The notes under the pieces were generated by a model that saw nothing but the letters and a program-made list of their open reading frames with translations, ran no database searches and had not been told where the DNA came from. From Planctomyces sp. SH-PL14 (lineage in GTDB: Bacteria; Planctomycetota; Planctomycetia; Planctomycetales; Planctomycetaceae): 64,000 bases of DNA. The DNA is taken from the NCBI RefSeq assembly GCF_001610835.1, contig NZ_CP011270.1, forward strand, positions 5,288,001 through 5,352,000, written 5' to 3'. A program made the translations under genes and the position numbers. Every line of letters begins with the position of its first letter. Positions within the stretch are counted from its first letter, which is position 1. Below are positions 9,377 through 17,473 of this stretch, piece by piece.

Positions 9377-10309
9377 ATGAACGCCTCCGTTCCTGTGGAT
9401 CTCCCGATGCCCTCCGTTTCCCCCGCCTTCACCGACTCCGCAGAGGCGACCGCCGAGACCCTCCTGAAACTGGCCCTCGCCGAGGATCTTTCGACGGCGG
9501 GTGATCTCACGTCCCGTTCGCTCATCGATCCGCGCTGGCAGGGGACAATCCAGGTCGTGGCCCGCTCACCGGGAATGCTTTCCGGCGGCCCCATCGCCGA
9601 ACGCGTCTTCCTGACCGTCGATCCGACCAGCCGCGTCACCCGCTTCGTGGCCGACGGACAACGCCTCGACCGCGGGACGGTCGTCCTCGAAACGACCGGC
9701 CCGATCGCCTCGCTCCTGACCGCCGAGCGGACCGCCCTCAACTTCCTGACGCACCTGAGCGGGATCGCGACCCTCACGCGGCGGTTCGTCGACGCCTGTG
9801 CCGGCACGCGGGCCCAGGTGCTCGACACGCGGAAGACTCTCCCCGGCTGGCGGCATCTCGCCAAGTACGCGGTCGCCTGCGGCGGAGGAACGAACCACCG
9901 CATGGGGCTCTACGACGGCGTCCTCATCAAGGACAACCACCTCGGCGCCTGGTCCGCCGGCCCCGAGCGGCCGACGATCGCCGCCGCCGTCGAGCATGTC
10001 CGGAAGGTCAATCCGCCGGGCCTCCCGATCGAGACGGAGGTCGATTCCCTGGACCAGCTCGCCGATGTCCTCCCGGCACGGCCCGACATCGTGCTCCTCG
10101 ACAACATGCCGCCGGACCAGCTCCGCGAAGCGGTCCGGCTGCGGGACCGCTCCGCTCCGGACGTCCGGCTCGAGGCCTCGGGGGGAGTTAACCTCTCGAC
10201 GATCGGCGCGATTGCCGCCACGGGGGTCGACCGCATCAGTGTCGGCGGCCTCACGCATTCCGCCCCGGCCCTCGACCTCGGCTTCGACTGGATCCGCCGC
10301 GACGGGTGA
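9377..10309 (+). CDS. nadC: Nicotinate-nucleotide pyrophosphorylase (carboxylating)
   Basis: Quinolinate phosphoribosyltransferase of NAD biosynthesis: quinolinate plus PRPP gives nicotinate mononucleotide, CO2 and PPi. About 310 residues from the ATG at 9377; the reading frame stays open back to 9293, and an ATG at 9407 is also possible. Family blocks are clear: EDLSTAGDLTSRSL, LDTRKTLPGWRHLAKYAV, GGGTNHRMGLYDGVLIKDNH, and the C-terminal phosphate-binding EASGGVNLSTIGAIAATGVD. nadA and nadB are not in the window. It lies just after a terminator and so has its own promoter. Confidence 0.95.
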   Translation: MNASVPVDLPMPSVSPAFTDSAEATAETLLKLALAEDLSTAGDLTSRSLIDPRWQGTIQVVARSPGMLSGGPIAERVFLTVDPTSRVTRFVADGQRLDRGTVVLETTGPIASLLTAERTALNFLTHLSGIATLTRRFVDACAGTRAQVLDTRKTLPGWRHLAKYAVACGGGTNHRMGLYDGVLIKDNHLGAWSAGPERPTIAAAVEHVRKVNPPGLPIETEVDSLDQLADVLPARPDIVLLDNMPPDQLREAVRLRDRSAPDVRLEASGGVNLSTIGAIAATGVDRISVGGLTHSAPALDLGFDWIRRDG

Positions 10310-10315
10310 GCGGTG

Positions 10316-10407
10316 GTCAGTCGCTCCGGCCCAACGGGCCAGCGATTCCCCTGGCCAGGGCCATCAGGCCTGGCTGGAAGAACGGATGGCCCTTCAGGCC
10401 GGACTCG
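10316..10407 (+). repeat. Repeat family A, partial copy
   Basis: Short copy of the hairpin-rich family A, with the shared phrase CTGGCTGGAAGAACGGATG. It lies between nadC and the next gene. The CACAGAT flanks seen around the other two copies are absent. Confidence 0.65.
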
Positions 10408-10539
10408 CAGAACTTCGCTTTCGATCCTCCCAACCGCCATAACCGGTCTTCTCCGGCGGCCGGACATTCTTCAGGCATGTTGCAAAATGTGAACTAGGGT
10501 TGAGACGGACAATGGCGCCCCCTTCCGCACCGATCCGTC

Positions 10540-12087
10540 ATGAGTCGATTGACCCATCCCGCTCCGGCCCCTGCTGCTTCTTCCGCCCCGGGGGAAGTTC
10601 CGCCCGGCGACGGCACCCTCACGCAGGTTCAGGAGGAACTCCTCCTGCTTCTGAACGGAGAGGAAACGGCCCCTCCGCCCCGCGCGGCGGTGGTCGAGGC
10701 GCCCCCGCCCCCGGCGCCTCCCGTTCCCGCTCCCGGCGACGCTCCTCCGGAGAAGGCCGCCCGGTCCGGAGCCGCGGGAGCTCAGGATCCCGAGGCCAAG
10801 ACGGAGGGCTGTCCCTCTTGCGGCTTCACCGGCTCGTGGGGGATGGGATCCTGGTGTCCCGAGTGCGGCTACTTCCCGCGCGTCGGACGTCAGGGAGACG
10901 CGATTGAGGCGGCCGACCCGGAAGACGCGCTCCCCCCGACGCTGTGGTCGCTCATCCCCGGATGGATCTGGGCTCTGCTCGGCGGGATGGCCGGGATCAT
11001 GATCGTCAGCGCTTCCATGCCGCTCGTCCTGAAGGACCCGCTGCACCGCGGAGCCGCCGCGGCGGTCCAGCTCGGCATCGGCCTGCTGCTGGGGATCTCT
11101 TCGCAGGTCCGCGCCTTCATCTATGCGATGAAGACGCACGAGCAATACAAGTTCTATGCGATCGTCACCTCGCCGCTCGCCATCTGGAGGGGGCCGATCA
11201 AGCTGTTGCCGCAGACGCGGCCGGTCTTCTTCTGCGCGGCCTGGGGCTGGACGGCGGCGCTCGGCGCCGGTCTGTTCATGGGGCTCCACTGGCCGGTCCT
11301 CTTGAAGGCGTTCCAGGACTACATGGCCGAGGTCCGCAAGGCCGAGGCGCTCAACGTGCTTCCCAAGGAGAGCAAGGACAAAGCGAAGGGGGGGGAGAAG
11401 AAGCCCGGCGAGATGTCGTTCGGCGAGTTCATCGGCGAGATCGGCAAGACGCTGGCTCCCGAGGAAGAGAAGCCGAAGATGAAGTTCAAGGTCAAGAAGG
11501 AGAAGAGCGAGAAGGACATCGACGAACTGATGGAGGATCTCGTCTCCGAAGTCCCGGTCGATATGAAGGACAGCGGCGCGGAAGAGGGTAAGACCGAAGA
11601 CGCGCTCAAGAAGGCCGGGGACGCGGCCAAGAACGCCGAAGAGGCGGCCAAGGGAGCAGGGGATGCCGCTGAAGGAAAGGATGGAGAGTCCGGGGATGAG
11701 CAGAACCCCGCGGACGATGAACCGACGGGGCAGCGGTGCCTGATCATCGGCTACACCGCGAACGCCTCGGGCGAAGTCCGCTCGCTCCTTGTCGCGGTCC
11801 CGCTCAAGGACGGAAAGCTGCGGTTCGCCGCCAAGCTGCCGCTCGACTCGCTGACCAATCGCGATCTCGCCGAGCTCCGCAAGGTGCTGGCCAAGATCCG
11901 CACCAAGAGCCCGGCCACCCCCTGTCCTTACGGCGGGGTCTGGGTTCGGCCGGTCCTGCAGTGCCACGTGGAGCATGACGGCTGGACATCGGACGGCCGC
12001 CTCCGGTCTCCCAATGTGGAAGAGCTCGTGATCGAGCGGACCGAGATTCGCGAACGCTCGGCCTCCCGGACGCCGACGCTCCGCTGA
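10540..12087 (+). CDS. Zn-ribbon membrane protein of unknown function
   Basis: A 515-residue protein not recognised as a named family. An Ala/Pro-rich N-terminus is followed by a CxxC...CxxC zinc ribbon (CPSCGF and WCPECGY, about 91-112). Three hydrophobic segments follow: LIPGWIWALLGGMAGIMIVS, AVQLGIGLLLGISSQ and FFCAAWGWTAALGAGLFMG. A long Lys/Glu/Ala-rich stretch (about 265-390) is probably coiled coil. The C-terminal domain (about 395-500) is soluble. Likely an inner-membrane protein with a large soluble part. A 68-bp gap separates it from the glycosyltransferase gene, so they may be co-transcribed. Confidence 0.75.
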   Translation: MSRLTHPAPAPAASSAPGEVPPGDGTLTQVQEELLLLLNGEETAPPPRAAVVEAPPPPAPPVPAPGDAPPEKAARSGAAGAQDPEAKTEGCPSCGFTGSWGMGSWCPECGYFPRVGRQGDAIEAADPEDALPPTLWSLIPGWIWALLGGMAGIMIVSASMPLVLKDPLHRGAAAAVQLGIGLLLGISSQVRAFIYAMKTHEQYKFYAIVTSPLAIWRGPIKLLPQTRPVFFCAAWGWTAALGAGLFMGLHWPVLLKAFQDYMAEVRKAEALNVLPKESKDKAKGGEKKPGEMSFGEFIGEIGKTLAPEEEKPKMKFKVKKEKSEKDIDELMEDLVSEVPVDMKDSGAEEGKTEDALKKAGDAAKNAEEAAKGAGDAAEGKDGESGDEQNPADDEPTGQRCLIIGYTANASGEVRSLLVAVPLKDGKLRFAAKLPLDSLTNRDLAELRKVLAKIRTKSPATPCPYGGVWVRPVLQCHVEHDGWTSDGRLRSPNVEELVIERTEIRERSASRTPTLR

Positions 12088-12155
12088 CCTTTTCACCCAT
12101 CCGACTTCAGACGGCCGGGGTCTCCCGGTCCGTTCCTGCCTGCGGAACCGCTTCG

Positions 12156-13298
12156 ATGTTGTGGGAATCGCTCTACTGGGGGAGTCTGGCGGGAGTCGTT
12201 TACCTCTTTGCGGGGTATCCGGCGCTGCTGCTGGTTCTCGGCCGGCTTCGTCCTTTCCGGGCCGCCAAGGCTCCGTGGTCGGAGTCCGTTACGGTGATTG
12301 CGGTCGGACACAACGAGGCTCATCGCTGGCCGGCCAAGATCGACAGCATCCTGGCGACGCGGGGCTCGGATCAGATCGCGCAGATCCTGATCGGCTCCGA
12401 CGGCTCGACCGATGACACGGTGGCGCGGCTCAGCGCTCATCCCGATCCGCGGGTGCGGGTCGTCCACTTCGATCAGCGGCGGGGAAAGCCCGCCACGCTC
12501 AACGACGTCATTCCCCTGGCCGCGTCGGAGGTCGTGATCCTGACCGATGCCCGGCAGCGCCTCGATTCGGAAGCGATCGCGAAGCTGACCGAGAACTTCG
12601 CGGATCCGCGGGTCGGCGTCGTCTCGGGGGAGCTCGTGTTCGAGACCTCGAGCACGGACAGCACGGCGGCGCGGGGAATTGGCCTGTACTGGGTCTACGA
12701 AAAGCTGATCCGCAAGGCGGAGAGCCGGTTCCGTTCGGTGCCGGGGGCGACCGGGGCGCTGTACGCGTTGCGGAAGTCGTTGTTCCGGCCGATTCCTCCG
12801 AACACGCTTCTCGATGACGTCGTGATTCCGATGCAGGCGGTGGAGCAGGGGACTCGCTGTCTGTTTGAGCCGGGGGCGATTGCGTGGGACCGTCCGAGTC
12901 AGGAGGCGGGGCAGGAGGCGGTACGGAAGCGGCGGACGATCGCGGGGGCGGCGCAGCTTGTGTTGAATCAGCCGCGGTGGTTGTTGCCGTGGAAGAATCC
13001 GATCTGGTGGGAGTTCTGTTCGCACAAGATCGGGCGGTTGTTGTCGCCGGTGCTGCTCGTTCTGGTGCTGGTGGCCAATGCGATGTTGCTGGACCGGTGG
13101 ATGTATCGCGGGTTGTTTGCGGCTCAGCTGGCGTTCTATGGGCTGGCGGGGGTTGGTTATCTGTTGCAGCGGGCGGGGATGCGGTCGCGGTTGTGCGGGG
13201 CGTGTCTGATGTTTGTGTCGCTCAACACGACGACGGTCGCGGCCTTGTGGGATGCGGTGCGAGGACGTTTCCAGGCAACCTGGCAGAAGACAACTTAA
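12156..13298 (+). CDS. Family 2 glycosyltransferase, membrane-bound
   Basis: A 380-residue processive-type GT-A glycosyltransferase. An N-terminal membrane helix precedes the catalytic domain: ESVTVIAVGHNE, the nucleotide-binding GSDGSTDDT, a DxD-like TDARQ, and ED/acceptor region LLDDVVIPMQA with downstream RKRRTIAG. About three C-terminal membrane helices follow. It probably transfers a sugar from a nucleotide-sugar to a lipid or a growing polysaccharide on the inner membrane. No other polysaccharide genes are near, so the product is unknown. Confidence 0.85.
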   Translation: MLWESLYWGSLAGVVYLFAGYPALLLVLGRLRPFRAAKAPWSESVTVIAVGHNEAHRWPAKIDSILATRGSDQIAQILIGSDGSTDDTVARLSAHPDPRVRVVHFDQRRGKPATLNDVIPLAASEVVILTDARQRLDSEAIAKLTENFADPRVGVVSGELVFETSSTDSTAARGIGLYWVYEKLIRKAESRFRSVPGATGALYALRKSLFRPIPPNTLLDDVVIPMQAVEQGTRCLFEPGAIAWDRPSQEAGQEAVRKRRTIAGAAQLVLNQPRWLLPWKNPIWWEFCSHKIGRLLSPVLLVLVLVANAMLLDRWMYRGLFAAQLAFYGLAGVGYLLQRAGMRSRLCGACLMFVSLNTTTVAALWDAVRGRFQATWQKTT

Positions 13299-13301
13299 TA
13301 G

Positions 13302-13510
13302 CCGGGTCCAGGGGCACCCTGGTCAGGGGGTGCAGGGGGGCCCGTGTTGTTTTCTTGGCCCTCTTGCCCGCCGGAGGCCTGGCCGTCGAGAGATATCTGA
13401 AGGAGTGAGTGTCCAGGCGCGGACAACGTGCCGGATGCTCCTCACCGACCCGCTGGGATTCCAGGGCGAGCGGTCCGATTTGAGAGAGCCCTCAACGCCG
13501 GTTCCCCAGC
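13302..13510 (+). repeat. Repeat family B, left-end copy 2 (long-hairpin subtype)
   Basis: Carries the CCAGGG-GCA-CCCTGG end. Hairpin II has a longer loop (GGGCC...TGTTGTTTTC...GGCCC), shared with copies 4 and 6. The right-hand third of the element is missing. Confidence 0.8.
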
Positions 13511-13589
13511 GACACCGCTCGCGCCGTGAACACCCGTCGCCCACCCGTGTTCCTCTCGCGCGCCCTAATCGATGGGGCATACTTCCGAG

Positions 13590-13627
13590 TCAAACGGAAC
13601 TCCCGCGAAATCCCCAATTCCGTTTGA
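13590..13627. repeat. 10-bp perfect inverted repeat upstream of a small gene
   Basis: Arms TCAAACGGAA and TTCCGTTTGA are separated by 18 bp. The site lies 60 bp before the ATG at 13687. It could be an operator or a transcript hairpin; there is no T-run. Confidence 0.4.
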
Positions 13628-13686
13628 CACCGTCCCCCCTCGACCTACGTTCGAATGTCCGATTCTGTTGCGTTTGAGAAACACCC

Positions 13687-14283
13687 ATGGACCGCCTCGA
13701 GCGATACCTCGGCTCCCGCCCGACCCGTCCGTCGCAAGCGAAGCCGCCTGCCCCGCCTGTTTCGCCCGCCGCGCCGGTCGCGACTGTCGACCCGACGGAG
13801 CGTCCGAGCCGGCTCGGCCTGCGCCGCCAGGCCATGGACCTGTGCATCGTCGGCTTCGCCCTGTTCGCCGCGATCATCGTCCTGAACGACTCCGCCAACC
13901 GCCGCTGGTCCGTTGCCATGGGGCCGACCTATCGCCAGGGGCAGCGCTATGTTGCCATGGCGGCCGACTGGACGAACCGCAAGCTCCAGTCCGCCAAGGA
14001 CGCGACGGTCCCGGTCCTGCGGGAGAAGATCGGCCAGCCGGAACCGGCGATCGCCCTGGCCCTCGAAGACATCGGGGACAGCCTGTCGCTCGAGGAGGAG
14101 CCGATCAACCTCGCCGAGAACACTCCGAACGTCCCGACGGTCGGCACGCTCCGACTGCAGACGGTTGGCCAGACCAAGCTTCACTCGCGCCCGATCGACG
14201 CGCTTCCGAGCGGTTTCGACGGGGACGTGGAACGGAAGAACAGCGAAGTCGAAGAGTTCGAGATCCAGCTCCGGCTGGAGTAA
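13687..14283 (+). CDS. Single-pass membrane protein, unknown function
   Basis: A 198-residue protein. A Pro/Ala-rich cytoplasmic N-terminus (1-45) precedes one membrane helix (about 52-66, MDLCIVGFALFAAIIVL), followed by a soluble, acidic C-terminal part. No domain is recognised. The high-GC codon pattern matches its neighbours. The start at 13687 is the first ATG after the inverted repeat at 13590. Confidence 0.6.
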   Translation: MDRLERYLGSRPTRPSQAKPPAPPVSPAAPVATVDPTERPSRLGLRRQAMDLCIVGFALFAAIIVLNDSANRRWSVAMGPTYRQGQRYVAMAADWTNRKLQSAKDATVPVLREKIGQPEPAIALALEDIGDSLSLEEEPINLAENTPNVPTVGTLRLQTVGQTKLHSRPIDALPSGFDGDVERKNSEVEEFEIQLRLE

Positions 14284-14795
14284 CGTCCGACCGCTTGAAT
14301 CGCTCCCCGCTTCTGGAGCGAACGACCGACGTCTCCCGTGTGTGACCCGGTCCGGAGAACGTGACCGCTTTCCTCGCGAACCACGCGCTCGTTCCGACGG
14401 CGGCGTTCCCATCCCGACCAGGCCAGTCGGCGGGAGAGAGTCCCGCCCGAGACCAGCGCCGCGGGGTCGCGGTCTCTGCCGATCGAGCTTCCTCCAGCGG
14501 TGAGACCGTCCTGGGGATGAGGCTCTCTGGCGGTTCAGGGCTTTATCGCAAAACAGATCGCTCGCCACCGGCGGATCGCGGCCGTCCGGCATTCTCTCCA
14601 GGCGGTTCGCCATCGGTCATTGATCGCCATGAGGGGCAGGGCACGTAACGCCCGGTGGTCCTTGCGGGCCTGCTTTTTTCCAGGCGAAAGTCGCCGTGAT
14701 GCTTCGGCACACCACGTGCATGACTCCGGATTCAATCCAACGACGACGCGTCGCAGAGAGTCCTGAACACCTTGGAACAACCCGGAGCCCTCGTC
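14284..14795. other. Gap with no recognised feature
   Basis: About 510 bp between the single-pass membrane protein and the 48-residue gene. Only fragmentary reading frames without coding character are present, and no repeat family member was seen. Confidence 0.5.
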
Positions 14796-14942
14796 ATGAA
14801 AGCGCCCCAGCGACAGACCGAAGAACAGCCGCTCGACCTCAGCCGCAGCGGGAAGATCAAGTACGCCCTCGTCGGTTGGCTCCTCGGCCTGCCGCTGCCG
14901 ATCATTCTGTTGCTCCTCGTCTTCCGAGGATGCGACTTCTGA
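14796..14942 (+). CDS. 48-residue membrane microprotein
   Basis: A very short frame that standard length cut-offs would miss. It translates as a polar N-terminus (MKAPQRQTEEQPLDLSRSGK), one strong membrane helix (about 22-43, rich in Leu, Ile, Val and Pro) and the tail FRGCDF. A rho-independent terminator begins 35 bp downstream on the same strand. That supports a real, separately transcribed small gene. No function can be given. Confidence 0.6.
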   Translation: MKAPQRQTEEQPLDLSRSGKIKYALVGWLLGLPLPIILLLLVFRGCDF

Positions 14943-14977
14943 TCGAGCGCCACGTCGTTCAATCGTGGTCATACAAC

Positions 14978-15040
14978 CGCGGTGCCGTCACCTGATGTTG
15001 GAGTCCTTCGGGAAGCAATCAGGAACGGCACCGCGTTTTT
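14978..15040 (+). terminator. Rho-independent terminator
   Basis: Outer arms CGCGGTGCCGT/ACGGCACCGCG with inner pairing CCTGAT/ATCAGG, then TTTTT. Placed to terminate the 48-residue gene. Confidence 0.85.
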
Positions 15041-15159
15041 GCGCGCACTCAACAAGTGCTCCCCTCGGCGGACTCTCTTGAGCGGCTGACAGCTCCCCGC
15101 GGCGGCGATACTCTCCGGGCTCCCGCTTCCTCTCTCTGCCGCTTCGAGCCGACGAACGA

Positions 15160-16062
15160 ATGAACGACATCGTCCTGGTCACGGAGGATCGCTTCGAAGA
15201 TCCCCGGGCCGATCCCCAGGGAAAGCAGGTCTTTGTCGAAGAGGGGCTTCTCAGCGCGGCGTTCGAGCGCCGCGGCGCGCGGGTCCGGCGGGTTGCCTGG
15301 TCGAACCGGGCCTTTGACTGGTCGCAGGCCAGCGTGGCCCTTGTTCAGTCGACATGGGACTACATTCACCGGCTGCCGGAGTTCCGAAGCTGGCTCCAGC
15401 GGACCGCCGCCGTGACCCGGCTCCTGAACCCGGCCGAGCTGATCCTCTGGAACTCCGACAAGCGGTACCTGCTCGAACTGGAACGCGCCGGGATCCGGAT
15501 CCCGCGGACCCGTGTCGTGCCGGCGGGGAGCGACCTGTCCCTGGCCACCCTCTTCGAGGAGCTGCGGCAGGAGGAGCTGGTCTTCAAGCCGGCGGTCTCG
15601 CTCGGAGCGCGGGACACGCACCGCGTCCATCGCGACGCTCTTCCGGAGGCGGGGCGGACCTTCGCCGAACTGATGCGGCGCGAGGCGGTCGTCGTTCAGG
15701 AGTTCCTTCCCGACGTTCTCGCCGCCGGAGAGGTCTCGGTGGTGCTGCTCGGCGGACGCGCCTCACACGCGGTGAGGAAGATCGGCCGCGCGGGAGACTT
15801 TCGCGTCCAGGACCACTTCGGCGGGCGGGTCGAGCCGCATTCGCCGACCGAGGCCGAGAGGGCCTTTGCCGAGCGGGTCGTGGCCGCCTGCCCTGTCGCT
15901 CCCGTCTACGCGCGGATCGACCTCGTGCGGCATCCGGACGGAGGGCTGTGCCTGATGGAAGCGGAGTTGATCGAGCCGGAGCTGTTCTTCCGGCTCCATC
16001 CCGCCGGAGCGGACCGTCTGGCGGAGGCGGTGGAACGATGGGACGGAGTTCCCTCCCGGTGA
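15160..16062 (+). CDS. ATP-grasp family ligase
   Basis: A 300-residue protein with the layout of small stand-alone ATP-grasp enzymes (RimK, glutathione synthetase and DcsG-like). The N-terminal pre-ATP region ends in STWDYIHRLPEFRSWL. ATP-binding strands follow at LVFKPAVSLGARDTHRV and VVQEFLPDV. The metal-binding end is YARIDLVRHPDGGLCLMEAELIEPELFF, with the E..E pattern of the family. Such enzymes join a carboxylate to an amine or thiol through an acyl phosphate. The substrate is not deducible and no biosynthetic neighbours are present. Confidence 0.78.
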   Translation: MNDIVLVTEDRFEDPRADPQGKQVFVEEGLLSAAFERRGARVRRVAWSNRAFDWSQASVALVQSTWDYIHRLPEFRSWLQRTAAVTRLLNPAELILWNSDKRYLLELERAGIRIPRTRVVPAGSDLSLATLFEELRQEELVFKPAVSLGARDTHRVHRDALPEAGRTFAELMRREAVVVQEFLPDVLAAGEVSVVLLGGRASHAVRKIGRAGDFRVQDHFGGRVEPHSPTEAERAFAERVVAACPVAPVYARIDLVRHPDGGLCLMEAELIEPELFFRLHPAGADRLAEAVERWDGVPSR

Positions 16063-16349
16063 GGGAACATCGCCGGATCCTCTGATGGGATGCGCGAGAC
16101 ACGTCCCGCACCGCGATGGCTTCGCCCCCGCACGGTCCGGTCCCCGCGGATCTGTGTCAAACTGCGGCTTCCTTCTCGGGGCCGGCACTGAAGATGTGTG
16201 CGAAACGCAACAGTCTCCGTTGCGGAGATCACTCATGTGATCCTCGCCAAATCCTCATGTCGTTTGACGCTAGCAGTCTCGTTGGCGAGCGATATAGTCA
16301 GAGTCGAAGCCCCTCTCGCCCGTGTCTTGTTCTCGACACCGAGGTTCTG

Positions 16350-17306
16350 ATGCCGCGCCTCTCTTTCTGCGGACTGGTCGTCGCCAGTCTGATCTTCGCC
16401 GCCTGTTCACTCGCGGTTGCCGCTGAGCCGGACTCGACCGCCCTGCAGTCGGCGGTGGTCGCCTCGGCCGAGGCTTATGAGAAGGCCTTCGCGGCCCGCG
16501 ATGCCAAGGCGCTCGTGGCCCTCTTTACGCCCGAGGCGGAGTACGTCGGATCGGGTGGGACGGTGTTCCACGGCCGCGAGGCGATCCAGGCCGAGATGGA
16601 GTCCTCCTTTGCCGTCGAGCCGCCGGGAACGGTGAGCATCGAGATCCTTTCGATCCGTCCCGTGGCCGATGGGGTCCTTGTCGAAGACGGGGTGTCGGAG
16701 TTCACCCCCAAGGAGCCCGGCCCGTCCTCCATGACGCGGTACTCCGCCACGCACGTGCGCCAGAAGGACGGGACGTGGCGGATCGCGAGCGTGCGGGAAC
16801 TGGAGCCCGCGATCCTGACGCCGCATGCCCGGCTGATGGACCTGGCGTGGCTTGTCGGCGAGTGGCGGGAAGAGATCGACGGACATGTCGTCGAGACGAC
16901 GTGGAAGTGGTCCGAGGACGGGAACTTCCTCATCAGCGAGTTTGCCGCGCGGCATGCGTCCAACGTTCTCATGAAGGGGACGCACCGGGTCGGCTGGGAC
17001 GCGGGACGGCGGCAGTTCCGGTCCTGGGTCTTTGAATCGAACGGCGGCGCGGCCGAGGGCTGGTGGGAACAGAACGAACAGGGGACCTGGGCCGTGCGGG
17101 TCAACGGGACGGACGACGACGGGAACGCGGTCGCCGCGACCCTCACTTATCAGCGCGACGGCAACGACGCCCTGCTCGTGACGCAGGAGCATCGCTCCCG
17201 CGGCGGTGTGGCCCTCCCGGCCGACGCGCATCGGGTGGTCCGCAAGCCTCCGGCGGCAGGGACCCCCGCCAAGCGACCGGCGGCGCAGGCGGCTGCGACG
17301 AAGTAA
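16350..17306 (+). CDS. Secreted SnoaL/NTF2-like protein (SgcJ/EcaC type)
   Basis: A 318-residue exported protein. The ATG at 16350 gives the signal peptide MPRLSFCGLVVASLIFAACS; an upstream in-frame ATG at 16116 adds 78 residues without signal-peptide character. Residues about 30-150 form an NTF2-like fold (AYEKAFAARDAKALVALFTPEAEYV, GREAIQAEMES). The second half (about 165-300, LAWLVGEWREEIDGHVVETTWKW) resembles lipocalin-like or DUF1579-type beta-barrel proteins. Probably a periplasmic small-molecule-binding protein; no catalytic activity can be claimed. Confidence 0.7.
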   Translation: MPRLSFCGLVVASLIFAACSLAVAAEPDSTALQSAVVASAEAYEKAFAARDAKALVALFTPEAEYVGSGGTVFHGREAIQAEMESSFAVEPPGTVSIEILSIRPVADGVLVEDGVSEFTPKEPGPSSMTRYSATHVRQKDGTWRIASVRELEPAILTPHARLMDLAWLVGEWREEIDGHVVETTWKWSEDGNFLISEFAARHASNVLMKGTHRVGWDAGRRQFRSWVFESNGGAAEGWWEQNEQGTWAVRVNGTDDDGNAVAATLTYQRDGNDALLVTQEHRSRGGVALPADAHRVVRKPPAAGTPAKRPAAQAAATK

Positions 17307-17473
17307 CAACGACAGACGCCCGGCGTGAGTCGGGCGCCTTGGGGGACCGCGTAACAGGACGGACGCGACAGCGCGAACAGAGCGGCTCGGACGCCAACTC
17401 AACAGACATCCGGTCCGGGGACGACGCGTCCCGGATCCGCAATCCAACACAGGCGGGCGAGGAGCAGATTCCC

